Assembly (NCBI RefSeq): GCF_002443255.2
Contig: NW_019211456.1
Coordinates: 39,377,042-39,441,041, forward strand
Source of the DNA: Varroa destructor
Taxonomy: Eukaryota; Arthropoda; Arachnida; Mesostigmata; Varroidae
Reading direction: 5' to 3'
DNA: 64,000 nucleotides
Each line of letters opens with the position of its first letter. Position 1 is the first letter of the stretch. Below are positions 46,501 to 58,180 of the stretch, piece by piece. The translations under genes and the position numbers were made by a program. A model generated the notes under the pieces. It was given only the letters and a program-made list of their open reading frames with translations. It did no database searches and was not told where the DNA came from.

Positions 46501-49192
46501 TGTTCCCCTCATACGACTACTTTAGCGGCGTCGACTGATGCAGCGAAAGTAGATGAGCTAGCTATGCTAACAGGCCTCCAGTAGCGATGAAACGAACTTT
46601 TGTAACAAACATGGCACTGCAGAATTTGAAGCAGTGGCTGTAGCAGAGCGACAATGGGTATGGTAGTCCTATCAAGCTAGATTATTTACCTGCAATACGT
46701 AATGGGGTTTTGAAGCCACAAACGACTATAGCTGTCCATCAGTTCTCTTCGGCTTTATCATTATGACTATTATTATAGCGGTCGATCCAATCAGTAGACC
46801 AATCACCATCATCGACTTCTACAAATTTGAAATATCTAGTGCAGATGCCACGAAGTTCATTAAGAGTTACTGCATGCGGAGACCTTGTATGCTATTATAT
46901 CTTGCTGAAACGGTGCTCCGAATTTCGCTAATTAGCCTTCTAGTGAATCTAAGGACGTGTAGCCAGTAAGGACAAAAACAAAACAGGTGGCAACGCCATG
47001 GCCATCCGAGCCTTAGTCCTATTCACACTTATTGTAAACCAATTGTTAGTCTATTGAGCTATTCTTGTGAAAATGATCATCACAGTCGAGTATAGTTAGG
47101 CCTACACGATTTGCTCACCCAGTAAGAGCAGAAGATAACAGGCACATTGGATTCTAGTGTGCTATTCTACATGTTTGTATGTAATGATACTAATATATGT
47201 CTGTTTGTATTGATGACCTAGAAAACGGCGCTTACGTTTTATGAATGCAGTTTTGATTTGAGGAGGAAAAAGTTCGATAAGAACTACATGTCTCCGGAAA
47301 ATTCATTTTACATTAAGTTTATTTTCAAGGAACCGAATGTAAACTAAAGCAAAACAGCTTTTGAACTATTTTCCTAGCAACGGGCGAAAATTTCTATACA
47401 ATTTCAGTGTCTCAATTTTTATCAAGCTCTACATTGAGATTAGATACGAAACTGTCCTGTTCTATAAAATCGGTACGTTTATATTGTGTGCATGAAACGG
47501 ATATCCGATTCTAAAACAAACAAGGACCTGTAATTTTTCTGCTAACTATCAGTTAGCGAATATAGTACAAACTCATTGTTGTTTGTAGTTCCTCAGCTTG
47601 TTGACGTGAAAGCTTAGCGTGGATCTATCCTATTTTGGCGTCGGCTCGCATGTTAAAGCCTCCAGCTGCGTTATAAGTAGACCCAGCCGTGACCGCCTAA
47701 TTCCGCTGCTATATGAGTATAAAAACGAGCTTGTTAACTATTACATTTTTGTTACAGAACAGTGACAACGTGCCCATAGAACAAAACAATCTTTGTTGTA
47801 ACATTTTTTAAAAATGCAAATATTCTACAAGAAGACGGTCATTGGGATCGTCTAATTGAAATATCGATGAGCATAGCTCGCTGCCGCTGAAGTCCTGCAT
47901 AGACAACAGAGCTACATTTATTAATTGTGGTCGTAGGCTGAACAGAAAGGGGCAACTGAAGAGGCAGAACAGTCGGTCAAATCTACCGAAAACACGAGCT
48001 AAAATATTTTTCCCGTTGTTATGATTTGTAAATTTGAAAACGTTTCTGTGAAGTTCGTATCTGTATAACCTTCGCGAGCACACAATTCTTTAGCCAGAAC
48101 AGTTGTTCCAAGCTCCGTTTTACGCTCAACGACACTGCAAAATATTTTTGCCGGATTTTGGTTCACTGCTGTACCTCACTGTGTACCTCACCATCCTGAG
48201 CAAGTTAATTTCTTTGATAAGTTCTATACGTGAATCAGTAGTTTTCCATAGCTATAGTAATTTGAATAGAAGTACTTTGCTATAGTTGATTATCTTTGAA
48301 GACACAACCCAAAAGATCCCACTTACGATACACTTACGTTTAACTAGAAGACAGATTTATTTTTTGGTAAGCATCATTTAAGGTACCGGTAGATTATCAC
48401 GTAACAAAGAGCTTTTATTATAAGATACATATATCCTTTCAATATAAATAGAAAAACTGTTAATTGCAAAACACTTCTGAAAAAAAAACAAAATTGAGGT
48501 ACCTGTTTGCAGCATTTACTTTAGTCGCATCTTAACGATGTGCTTAAATGAAAACATTGATAAAATCTCCAAAGTAAATTAAATATTTCTACATATACTT
48601 GGTTACTCTGTGCGTACTCACTCTGGTCGTTGTTAATCTGTATCTGTAAGTATGAAAAAGGTTTCCAGATATGGATCACGTTAATAATACTCCTTATTGA
48701 CCCGTTGGTTATGTGCGATCTTATGTATATATAATATTGTTTTTTACCTATCGCTGCAAGGACTCCACCTAGGATTACGCGGAATATTTATAGTGACTGA
48801 CATGATTAAACAATCAAATCGCATAATCGAGGCAAGGCTCATAGACACTAAATTATCCACCGGGTCTATGAGCGCGTTCTCGCCTGACCTCCAGTCCTGG
48901 ACCTATTTCCTTTTACGACGATCTCGAGAAATAGTGCACATGTCAAAATTATTAACACATTCTACAAATATACGTACGTGTATGCTGCAGCGTTTACGAT
49001 CGTTTGGCTTATGAGCCCTTCCCCTCTTTAGCGTCGCCTGATCCGTCTTTTCGTGTTCTTCTTTCTTCTAAGTAACCTCAACGAACTCACCAGCATCCAC
49101 TACGATTACCGTTGCCACCTCACTACTTTAATCCGCAGTGGCCATGTTCTCATTATCTTCGCCACTAGTGCAATACACAATGTGGGTAATAC
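46501..49192. other. Stretch without a supportable gene
   Basis: Several 60- to 100-codon frames in A+T-rich sequence, for example a plus frame at 48697-49014 without a proper start, and a minus frame behind an eight-T acceptor at 48478 (33 codons to TAA at 48378). Composition alone can produce these. No repeats of note. Confidence 0.45.
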
Positions 49193-49300
49193 CTGTGCTG
49201 CTTTGCCGGCCCTTTCCGGAGAAAGTGGTTCACGGATATTGCTTGGTTGGCAAGCGCCGTTGGTAGCTACAAGCGAGATAAGGTGAAAGGGCGGAAGGGA
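49193..49300 (-). CDS. Internal exon candidate, phase 0-0
   Basis: Minus-strand acceptor CTGCACCTTTTCAG (AG at 49302-49301) opens exactly 36 codons that end at a CAG|GTATTA donor (49193|49192). The peptide begins SLPPFHLISLVATNGACQPS and ends in a polar, charged part (REPLSPERAGKAAQ). Symmetric phase and a full-length open frame between two plausible sites support it. The donor deviates from GTRAGT. No family is recognised and no partner exons were found. Confidence 0.25.
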
Positions 49301-52022
49301 CTGAAAAGGTGCAGTAGTAGCTAGAGGGTGGGAATTCAGATCGAGGGGTGCCTTGGTAAGCCGTCGCACATAGTTGTACACAACTGAAGCCCAGCAACAA
49401 CGTTCCTCCCTCAGACGTTAAGATGGGAGCGCCGAAGGGCTGAAAGAAGGAAAGGAGGTTGAAAATGCATAGGTGGGGTACTTCCTATAACCCCGTCAAA
49501 CTGCCTGTACCGCATGTACGTTCGTCTGACGCTGCGCGTAGCTATAACGTCGAGCGGCGGCCGCATTGTAGCAGTTCGACTAGGGAAGCAATATATAATG
49601 CAATACAGAACTCACCTCCGCTATGGCTAAGCTACCCGTTACCATACAACTGCGCGGCCGGTCGGCCAACAGCTGAAAGACCAACAACACCGTAAACTGT
49701 CAACTGGACAAATATTGACAAAGTAGCCATAGGCTTTCTCAATAATGGTCACGGATGAGGCCGTCAACTGGCATTCCTGTGTCCTGTACGCGGAGAACAT
49801 TAAGGGCAAACGTAAAACGACGCCAGCTCAAAGCTAGATAGGGATCTGGTGTAATGGGCCTACATTCGTGCATGAAAATCCCTCTCCTGGGTGTGGTGCA
49901 AGGAGTTGGATGCAGCGGTGAGCGACGATGTAGACATTGTTCTAGAGTACTACTGAGCAAGAGTTTAAGTGAAGTAACCGTCAAAGACTACAGCCAGAGA
50001 GAAATTTAGGAAAAGCACTTGTTTCACGGGCGATAGAAGCGGGCTGTCTGCTTTCTTTTGTAGGTGACTTCTATCTAGCGGCATGAGTGACAACGTCAAC
50101 AACTACGACGGGCTGGAAAATCGCCGCGACCAGAGGATTTTCCTAAGCAGAAAATAGGGGCCTTGACGAACATTATAGGGCCAAGGAAGTACGTGCCTGC
50201 TCTTCGCCAGCCATCGTCGCCTAGCTAGTACAGCTTAGCGTGCGAAGCAGCCAGCGCAAATTCTAGCGTTGCACATTCAACCCACCGACGCGACGCGCGC
50301 GTCGGGACTCAGGCGGGTGGGAGCCAGCGTCTGACCGAATGCCCCCGTGGCACTGTCAACCCTAGTCGCAGCAGTAGATTTGCGAATGTTTACCGAGCCA
50401 ACACAGCACAAAGAAAAGACACTGTGTTGTTGCCAAATGTACCACCGACTACTATATCTATCGCTACTGTTATTTTTACAACCGTGGTTGCACTGCCGTC
50501 GCATATCGTACTGCTGCTACGCCGATATACATGTGCGAGCAGTGGACAGGGAGAGCGAGCCGCACATTTTCCGGTGCAACTTAAGCGACGACGCTTTGAG
50601 GCCGACAGCCGTCGAATACCTGTTGTCCCTAGAGTTTTTGTCCGTCGGCTCTTCTACCTGCCAATCAGCGGTGCTCCAAGACACTATAGTAGTTTTTTTC
50701 TTATTTCGGCTGCAACATAGCTTGCTAGCAATATTCGAACAGAGTTTTTACCCCATGCTTCCGAAGCCAACGAGTGACTAGGATGGTGGCCAGTAGCGAC
50801 ACAGCGAACGTTCGCTTTCAGTTCATTTTCCTAAGGGCGTATGGTGACATTAGCCCAGGAAATGTTTCTTAGGCGGCAAGTAGAACGACATCTGAGTTTT
50901 GACTTGTGAAAAAATGCACGAACATCGCCCAGAATGCTCTCGCTTAATTCATACGCTTATGTAAGCCAAATGTAAACAGACTATCGTGGATGTTCATTAA
51001 TATAGAGCAATTTTCTCATTTACTTACTAAAAAAATTGACAAAGACGATTTTGGCAGGCGGTCCGCCATTGGAGAAAATGACAAAAAAATTCGATTGAAA
51101 AAATATTCTTTGGAAAACGATTATAGACGCCCGCTGTTTGACGAGTCTTCACTTCCTCATGGGAATGGCGAACCATTCTGACAAGCTTTGAGGTGTTACA
51201 ATTCAGTTTTTTTCCACTGAGTCCATAAAACGCCGATGCATCAATTGATGTCAAAACGTATGAAGTTTAAAAAACATGCTATAACCCGCATCACTTAAGG
51301 AGATAAATGATTACCAATTACTATATTATATCTCTTAATATTTTTGCTGTTATTATTATTATCAAAGCCATTATTTTGATTGAGATGGCGCTCGTAGAAA
51401 AGGCTCTGGTCCTGTGGCGGACACCCGTTTCATGTAGTGGTCTCAAAGCATGTTTTCCATAGCACTGACCACGTCTCAGATTCCGATGAGATATCCGATT
51501 TTGAGAGAAAAGTGCAATAATAAGTAAAGTGAAATAAAAAAAGGCTGGGGTTCGCTTATTAAATTTTATGTTTAAAATGTCACTTATTGACTTTTATTAC
51601 ACAAATGAGAATAACGTAGCTCTTCCCTTGTAATGACAGATTCTTGGGTAATTTAACGTTAGCATTAAAAAATCAAACAGGTTGAATTAGAAATACACGT
51701 ATCCTTCCTAACTTACCACGGTACGTCTTTTGTCTTTTTGGCTAGAGTCTGAATAATAGCGTCTCTTATATGAATATATTTTCTCACATTCTTGGCTAAT
51801 ATAGTAATTCAGATGAACCTACTTACTCAATCCTATTTGATGTATATTATGTCACAATTTCGCAGTAAAGCGATGCCTATCGGTGCCTTGCGGATAACTA
51901 GGATTTTATACCTCTTTTAGCAGGCTAACTTGCTGAGCTACATTTTCAAAACGATCGCGCTATCATCGTAGCCATTACATACTGTAACTTTCTTATGCTA
52001 TGATACAAACTTGATTCTGCAG
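49301..52022. other. Stretch without a supportable gene
   Basis: GC-richer to about 50760, with overlapping opposed frames at 50347-50781 that I cannot separate from chance; A+T-rich afterwards. A plus frame at 50990-51181 is polar and natural-looking but lacks splice or promoter support. Confidence 0.45.
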
Positions 52023-52201
52023 GCTATTGATGCACTTTGCTACGAATTACTACAAATCAATTGCAATTTCCTAGGTCCAGACACGCATTCTACTCCGTGT
52101 AGCGATTGTTCAGCGGCCCCCAACTGGGTTCGGTTATTCTATTCGGGTCGAAGCACAAGATACTCGTGGTTCATGAAAATGGCTCAGTACAAATCAATTA
52201 C
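52023..52201 (+). CDS. Exon 1 of a three-exon gene model
   Basis: The acceptor CTTGATTCTGCAG ends at 52022. A phase-0 frame of 59 codons follows (AIDALCYELLQINCNFLGPD, then a C-x-x-C pair in TPCSDCSAAPNW) and ends with two spare bases at a C|GTAAGA donor (52202). The two-base exit phase matches the one-base entry of the next exon candidate. Peptide composition is natural, with six cysteines. Earlier exons would lie upstream and were not found. No family is recognised. Confidence 0.3.
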
Positions 52202-52291
52202 GTAAGACTCCTAGCTGGGACATTTCTTCGACGCTTGAAAAGAATAAAACAGAAGGTAAAAGTGATGCACAAAGGAAAAGACGCAATTTAG

Positions 52292-52391
52292 CCAACAAAC
52301 GACTGGGGACCTGAGAAGAGTTCGCAGACGAGCCGATTTGAACATAGACAGCAACACGGTTGCCTTGGGTTGGACCAACTGCTGGAGTTCG
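52292..52391 (+). CDS. Exon 2 of the three-exon gene model
   Basis: Entry after an acceptor with a poor pyrimidine tract (GACGCAATTTAG, ending 52291), closing a 90-nt intron. One base completes the split codon, then 33 codons follow (QQTTGDLRRVRRRADLNIDS, then NTVALGWTNCWSS) and end in phase 0 at a TCG|GTGAGT donor, the best donor in this region. If the donor is not used, the same frame stays open to a TGA at 52644-52646, giving a longer terminal exon with a lysine-rich tail. Product unknown. Confidence 0.3.
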
Positions 52392-52726
52392 GTGAGTAAC
52401 GGCGAGCTTCCCGTTGTTATCTATCCCCCACCAACAACCCCACTGACATTATACATGGGGCACGGGGAGTTGCTCCCTCATAAAGTAATGTGCAAATGGA
52501 CAAAGCGTGCAGGAGAAGAGCGATGCCTAGACAAGAAGAATAGAATAGCAGCTGTTTCACAGAAGACGACTAAGGAGAAAAAAGGGCAAGCGCGCTGGCC
52601 GTTGGTTAAAGCAAGAAATTCAAGCGAAACAAAGGCCGGCGATTGAAATACCCTGTTCCCCATCCCGGTCTCGAACATCTGCCCTCTGAATCTGCACAAT
52701 CGCTTGATGGGCGACTACTTCTTCAG

Positions 52727-52738
52727 GAGAGTGAGTAG
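52727..52738 (+). CDS. Tiny terminal exon of the three-exon model
   Basis: The acceptor GGGCGACTACTTCTTCAG ends at 52726. In phase 0 the sequence reads GAG AGT GAG TAG, so the protein would end in ESE. An AATAAA follows 47 nt later. So short an exon is believable only because acceptor, phase and poly(A) signal agree. The read-through alternative of exon 2 makes it unnecessary. Confidence 0.18.
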   Translation, partial: ESE

Positions 52739-52784
52739 AAACTTTGTCAATTGCTAGGAAGCAACAACAGAAACAGAAATACTG

Positions 52785-52790
52785 AATAAA
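52785..52790 (+). terminator. Poly(A) signal AATAAA
   Basis: Lies 47 nt after the stop at 52738, or about 140 nt after the alternative stop at 52646. The downstream sequence is only weakly GU-rich. Confidence 0.3.
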
Positions 52791-52799
52791 GGGCGTAAA

Positions 52800-55065
52800 A
52801 GTAAGAGTGCGCTCACAGAGTCTAAGAACGACGCAACGCTGTCATGTTCTTATCTGCTTTATTTTTGAAAATATCCAAAATGGTTAGTACAGTAAATAGG
52901 GTGTCAAGTCCCATTGGAAAATCGCCCGAGTGGGGCAGCTGCCACAAAGAATAAAAATGAGCTTTCTAGAGGAAATCCCTTGTCAACGGCCCTTCTTCTC
53001 TTCCTCGAACTCGATCCTTTCACTGCAATTTCTCCGTCAACAACTGCCCGTGATTCGCTCTGTGCATTCTATATTTAATCAGATTCATCTTTCGAACGTT
53101 GTATTTACAGTCGGACTGGCTTATGGTAAGGCAAGTTGCCTTAGGTTTCTTGTTGGCGACGATGGCGGCTAGACAACCGCCTGTACCCTTAAAAAGATCC
53201 AAGGCTATACAAGAAGTACATTGATTAGGGTTGGGAAGGGCGTATTTGATCTGTCAAATGTCAAATGTTTCACTGTAAACGACTCTTAGTCCTCTATTAC
53301 CGTTTAATGCATCTTTCCGTGCATCAGACCCTACATCATTTAATACCTCGACGTAATTACTTAAGCTTCGCTCTTAGCCTATTAAGAACCGAATGAAAGC
53401 AGATTGCATTGCAGTATTGATAAAAACATAAATACACCCATGCTATCATTGCTGACTATCTAGACAATGAATAGGCTTGCTGGACTTATTACTCTCTGTC
53501 CAATTTTCAAGCAGCTCGTAATTCCGTCAAGCCAATTTTGTGCTCAGGAGACGCCCGCGAGTTACTATAATATTTTGGGTCGTTCGTTTTAAATAGCCAA
53601 CTCATCTTACTGCTTCGGATCGGGCATCGCAGGTGGCCCTGAAAAATTCGAAACGAGAAATGATCCTTATGTAAGGTGGTCGGTCTATGTCACTCGGAAC
53701 TCTATGTGAACTCTTCCGGTGCTTCTCCATCCAATACTTTCTAAGTGAAACATGGAAACCGCTCGTATCCATTGTCCTACACATGGGTGTCTCTCCTATA
53801 TGCTAACGTCACCGCAACCTGACATCGCTACTTCGCCGGCAAAACAGCTTAGTTTCTGCCCGGACACTGTTATGCAACTGCCAAAGTCGACTCCGGTACG
53901 CGCTGGCTCTGCCGCGCTCGTGGCACGATCTTCCTTTCCCATGCGTCGACAACATTGGGGGGCCGGTGTCACTCCTCCAGTCCTCTTCACAGAGGTCCTG
54001 CTAGTACACGAAAGCTTCCGGGGTGAATGCTTAGAGAATGGCATGGTTTGAGAAGCTGTGCCTATTTGTGGCCCACTGTTTGGCGTGAATGAAAGAACGA
54101 ACTGTGTAGCATGGTACAGGGAGTGTGCAGATAAACTCTAGCAGGATTAAAAGTCTCCAAGACGCTCTTAGAGCGCATAGTCAGCTCACACTAGACCTAC
54201 CAGCGCGCACACTAGTGGATATGTGGCATTACCATGCTTCTGTAGAGTTCTGTTTACGCCTCACCACGTACACTCCTTACTGCTTGCTAGCCAGACATCG
54301 GGTGGCAAGAAAAGCGTTGCTTTGGCCTTGCCTGCTTGCCATTGGCTCGCCCTATTGACACTGTCCAGAGAATGTTGCAGGTCACTAAACTGTACCGGTC
54401 TGCACCATGGGTAAAGCGTTGAAAGGTATAACACTTGCAGAGATTACTTAGACAGTCACGGATTGATAATTTTAATGACACACAGGACACAGTAAACTAA
54501 ATAACTCGATAGCACCTGGCTATTCATTAAGAGTAACCAGAAACTAGAAAAAAACAAGTAAACAGATAGAATTTTCTAATACATTAGTACTTTTCTCTCA
54601 TCTTTGTTACTGATATGCATTGATAAGTTTTTCTTTGCAACGCTGTAGCGTATCTTTATCGGTATCTGGATAAAATTGCTCCGTTGTAAACCAACCGCGA
54701 AGGACAAATTGATTGAGCTGTAAAAATGTTTAAGCCCCACATCGCATTTGCTAGATAGAACATGATGCTTTATTTTATATTGGTATTGCCGATACTGGAC
54801 AAAGGCGTCGTTCACAGCGACAATTTTTGCGACCGAATTCTCTTCTTCCAAGTTTCCTTATATGCTAGTTTTTATGGACTAACGTATTCGAAGGTATCTC
54901 TGATATAAACCTCAATGCCAATAATGTCCATACAATTCAAGCGTATTGTCTTGGTTATTTGAACATCAAACGCTTATATTATATAATTTTAGTATCTCGA
55001 TCGGCTTTTACCACCATCCTTGACGCATCGAAATGTCTTCAGTGATCGTTTTATCTTTTCTATAG
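52800..55065. other. Stretch without a supportable gene
   Basis: A GC-richer patch (53600-54400) carries overlapping frames on both strands. A minus frame at 54851-54576 (about 90 codons, no ATG) has natural composition but no acceptor. Nothing is supportable. Confidence 0.45.
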
Positions 55066-55280
55066 ATTGATAGCTTCTAAGGAACGAGGTATTTATATAT
55101 TCAATAACAGATCTGACATCAAGATGTCTGCTCGAATTTGGCATTCGTTCTTCCTATTTGACGAAATGTTTTCTATGTGCTGGAAGTTATGCGAGCGAAG
55201 CATCGTCCATCGCGATTGCAGCTTGAAGTCCAAGTTTAAATTCGCCATTAGCTATTTTCGAACTATTCCTTTATCACTGT
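55066..55280 (+). CDS. Internal exon candidate, 71 whole codons
   Basis: The acceptor CGTTTTATCTTTTCTATAG ends at 55065. One base completes a codon, then 71 codons follow without a stop (start LIASKERGIYIFNNRSDIKM, later ERSIVHRDCSLKSKFKFAIS), leaving one base at a CTGT|GTAAAT donor. The donor is followed at once by a run of 25 T. U-rich sequence just downstream of a 5' splice site can aid U1 recruitment through TIA-type proteins, so the layout favours splicing. The peptide is rich in aromatic, basic and cysteine residues. No family is recognised. Confidence 0.33.
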
Positions 55281-55287
55281 GTAAATA

Positions 55288-55312
55288 TTTTTTTTTTTTT
55301 TTTTTTTTTTTT
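55288..55312. repeat. Run of 25 T
   Basis: Longest homopolymer in the window, beginning seven bases after the candidate donor at 55281. It could also be the complement of the A-tail of a retrotransposed sequence on the minus strand, but no element body is recognised beside it. Confidence 0.97.
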
Positions 55313-55604
55313 GTAATAATCATGTGTCAGGTTGTGCTGATACGTTTCGGGAAAAAAAGCTGTTTGCCGCCGTGTCAAGCTTGTTGTTAGGTTCTAAAAA
55401 TGCTAGCTTTCTTTCGCTGCCAAGGGCAGCACAGGAACGTACATCCGCTACGATAAACAGTCCGCCAAAGTCTAAATTTAAACGGTAGATAAACCTTTCG
55501 TTCTCCTATTTAATGTCCATTATATCTGCCATAGTGCTATAATGACCCAGCAAGCTTGGGATCTGAACTCAGGCGTAGACACACTTTATTTGAATCCTGA
55601 AGGG

Positions 55605-55670
55605 CTAGCCCATTGATACAGTGGTTAATCGCTAACCCACGGGTATACACTTTAGTATGTTCAATGTCTA
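55605..55670 (+). mobile_element. Weak tRNA-like segment
   Basis: An A-box-like word (ACAGTGGTTAATCGC, near 55618) is followed about 43 nt later by a B-box-like GTTCAATGTC, the spacing found in tRNAs. The match is partial, and the flanking sequence on the other strand also has a B-box-like word near 55565. A decayed SINE is possible. Confidence 0.2.
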
Positions 55671-56488
55671 CTAGTCACTGATAGCTATCCTACAATTAAA
55701 ATCTAAACAAATTATGTATTTCTAGTGGCGACAAGCTAAAGCGACAGTCGAACTGAGAAAAATGTATATTGGTCAAACACCTAAAGGTTCTATTAATTTG
55801 TCCACCTGAAAGATAAAACATTTACTTCATACTTTATCGAATAGATCGTTTCAAATCGAAGGGTGAGGATTAGATTGACGATGGCAAGGCCCAGAACTTA
55901 AACCTTGTTAAGCTTCAATGGTCAGCGTATGAACGTATTGCGAAAAACTTTCGGAAAAAGTTGTTGAGAACTGTTCGCCCAAAAGGTTATGACTGAATTT
56001 AATACTATAAATACTTCCAAAGACATCGAAAACAGGAACTCATTATATAGAACAGGAGCAGCCTTATAATTCTTATTGCGGACTACGCAAGCCAGCATGT
56101 GTTAGGCGCAGCGGTATCTCATAAATACACCAATCGGTCTGAATTGCTAATATTATATTTAGCAGATCCTAGGTGACTCACCTACATCCAAAACTGGCTA
56201 TGATTCGCTCAACTCGAGTTGAATCTATTCCCTTTAAACTAATCGACGTGCAGCTGAAGTATTTGTCGATACTTTTAAGAGAAACCACAAGACGCTTAAG
56301 GCACGGAAGAATCCCTTGCGATGGTCCTGTCTGTAATGTTAGGCGACCCTATGAAAGACCCGCCAAATTTAAATGATTGAGGTGGCGTCTTTATGTGTGG
56401 TTACCCACCTTTCTTTTCGTTCTATAAATACACTCGCATATATAGACAGAATCATGCACTTTTTTGGCCTTTTTTCCAAATCTGCCAG

Positions 56489-56747
56489 AAAAGTCCGTAT
56501 AAGATATCAGTATAAGATATCAAAGAACATTAGTTTGGCAATTTCACGCAGCAACAATAAGGTTTTGGAGGAAGATCAATTTTGGAAAAAGCACTCCTTT
56601 AAATTTGCTCTCCCGTCTTTAAATACATCTTATCACCTTAACATAGGTTGGAAAGAAAGACAATTAAATGCTACCTTCGAAACCGTTGAACATGAATCAC
56701 CTTATCGCATACAGCTACGCGACCTTACAAACATTCCCTATCTTTGA
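56489..56747 (+). CDS. Terminal exon candidate, 85 whole codons
   Basis: A strong acceptor (a pyrimidine-rich tract with six T, then CCAAATCTGCCAG, ending at 56488) opens, after one base, a frame of 85 codons to TGA at 56745-56747. It starts KVRIRYQYKISKNISLAISR and later contains LNTSYHLNIGWKERQLNATF, an alternating pattern suggestive of beta strands. A perfect 13-nt tandem duplication (56497-56522) lies inside; 13 is not a multiple of three, so if it were recent it would have shifted the frame, which counts against long-term coding. No close AATAAA. No family is recognised. Confidence 0.28.
56497..56522. repeat. Two tandem copies of a 13-nt unit
   Basis: GTATAAGATATCA occurs at 56497-56509 and again at 56510-56522 without mismatch. 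Confidence 0.95.
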
Positions 56748-57673
56748 GCGCAGTGTTCCGAGTCCAGTTACTCTTTGTTCCCGTTTACGTACAAACTGAT
56801 AAAATAACCAGCTGATCATAAATATTGCATTTGAGACGAAATCAATGATTTTGTCCGAGCCTGCTAAAACTGATAAAAAGAAGTATTGAGATTTAAACAA
56901 ACAGTCGTGCATTTTTTGCTAGAGTTGACGCCTCGCCCTGTGTCACTACTCCCAGAATTCTTATTTGGAAGCCAGTTGAAGATACTAATAACGCTGACGC
57001 TGCCGGCGTTACGAACGAGTGAGGTATCCAAACGGTCTACATTGAGATAGATATTGTTTCATAATATCTGGTCACATACGGTCAATAGAAATGTAGAGCT
57101 TTTGACGGGTTGGGTGGGGCGTAATGTACAGCTCGTAAACATCTGGTGAGCTATCGAAACCCAGTTACATGTTTTGCTTCGATTCGGCCGTTTGGCGATT
57201 ATCGAACAAACGTTTCAGTGGGCAGAGCATATATGATTAGTTCTAAATAAGACCAGTGTTTTGCAAAATAGGCCTGATATCGAGTCTCTGCCTTATTACG
57301 CGACACGAAATTGTAGTTAATTTCCACTTTTTACTTTCTAACCGTGTATACTATTAGCGGTTTGTTATTGACTGGAAGTAGATCTCATACCTCCATTTCT
57401 GGGCTTTCGAAACATCGGATCCGCTTTGCGGTAATGCAATAGCGAGTTTTTGTTCCTGGTTCTTTCGCTCCTATTTGTTCTGCCGAAGCGTATCGGCGAC
57501 CAGTATTCTCTACGGGAAATCGCTGTATCCTTGATACATGCATATGTGACAATTACGAAACATGAATGTTTGTGTATTTCGATACGGGCTTAATCCAGAA
57601 CTCTCTATTTCTGAAAGTGTGAAAAGCCTTTAGCCTTGAGTGCAGCGTCGATAATGTCAGGCAAGTAATTCTC

Positions 57674-57712
<39 letters not shown>

Positions 57713-58043
57713 TCATCTCTTCTCCCGTTCAGTTCTGTTCGATGCGGTGTACTACGCATACTCCATTGAGGTTGCAGCTGCCGCTTCAGTGTCCCGTGAT
57801 GCCTCTCTGCAGCTCTGTTTAGACCACCGCTGACATTCGTCTCCGCCTATAGACTCCCTCGTACAAACACTTATCCTCTCGCTTAGGTATCCCAAAACAC
57901 AATCGAGTCTAGCACAGATCGGCCTAGCTGCCAAGAGTATCGTTGACTCTCCCAAATTCGTTCCGGAGCTCCGTGTTGGCTATGGCTGGCATCTCCCTCG
58001 TCCGAACTATGTTGAACGATCGCCATTCAATCTCCTTTTGTAG
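56748..58043. other. Stretch without a supportable gene
   Basis: A+T-rich, with the (TA)17 repeat at 57675-57708. No splice-coupled frame was found. Confidence 0.5.
57675..57708. repeat. (TA)17 microsatellite
   Basis: Thirty-four uninterrupted bases, the longest TA run in the window. TA runs of this length can extrude as cruciforms in supercoiled DNA. Confidence 0.98.
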
Positions 58044-58180
58044 GTAACATATGTTACAAAGGGAACGTCATATTGCTGATTAGCTCACGATGCTCGTACC
58101 GTGCAGCCAACAACTGCGCGCTGCTTCGGCGTGAAAGCCACAACAAGGCCACGAAAATCCGTAGAAAATCTGTCTTGTAG
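58044..58180 (+). CDS. Terminal exon candidate
   Basis: The acceptor CCATTCAATCTCCTTTTGTAG ends at 58043. Two bases complete a codon, and 44 codons (starting NICYKGNVILLISSRCSYRA, ending in a basic tail) run to TAG at 58178-58180. A GTAGTT overlapping the stop could instead be a donor. The composition is natural, with four cysteines and a strongly basic end. No AATAAA nearby and no recognised family. Confidence 0.2.

Noticed and set aside
48697..49014. 105-codon plus frame with hydrophobic start
   Set aside because: Begins without an ATG, has no acceptor, and A+T-rich composition explains its residues.
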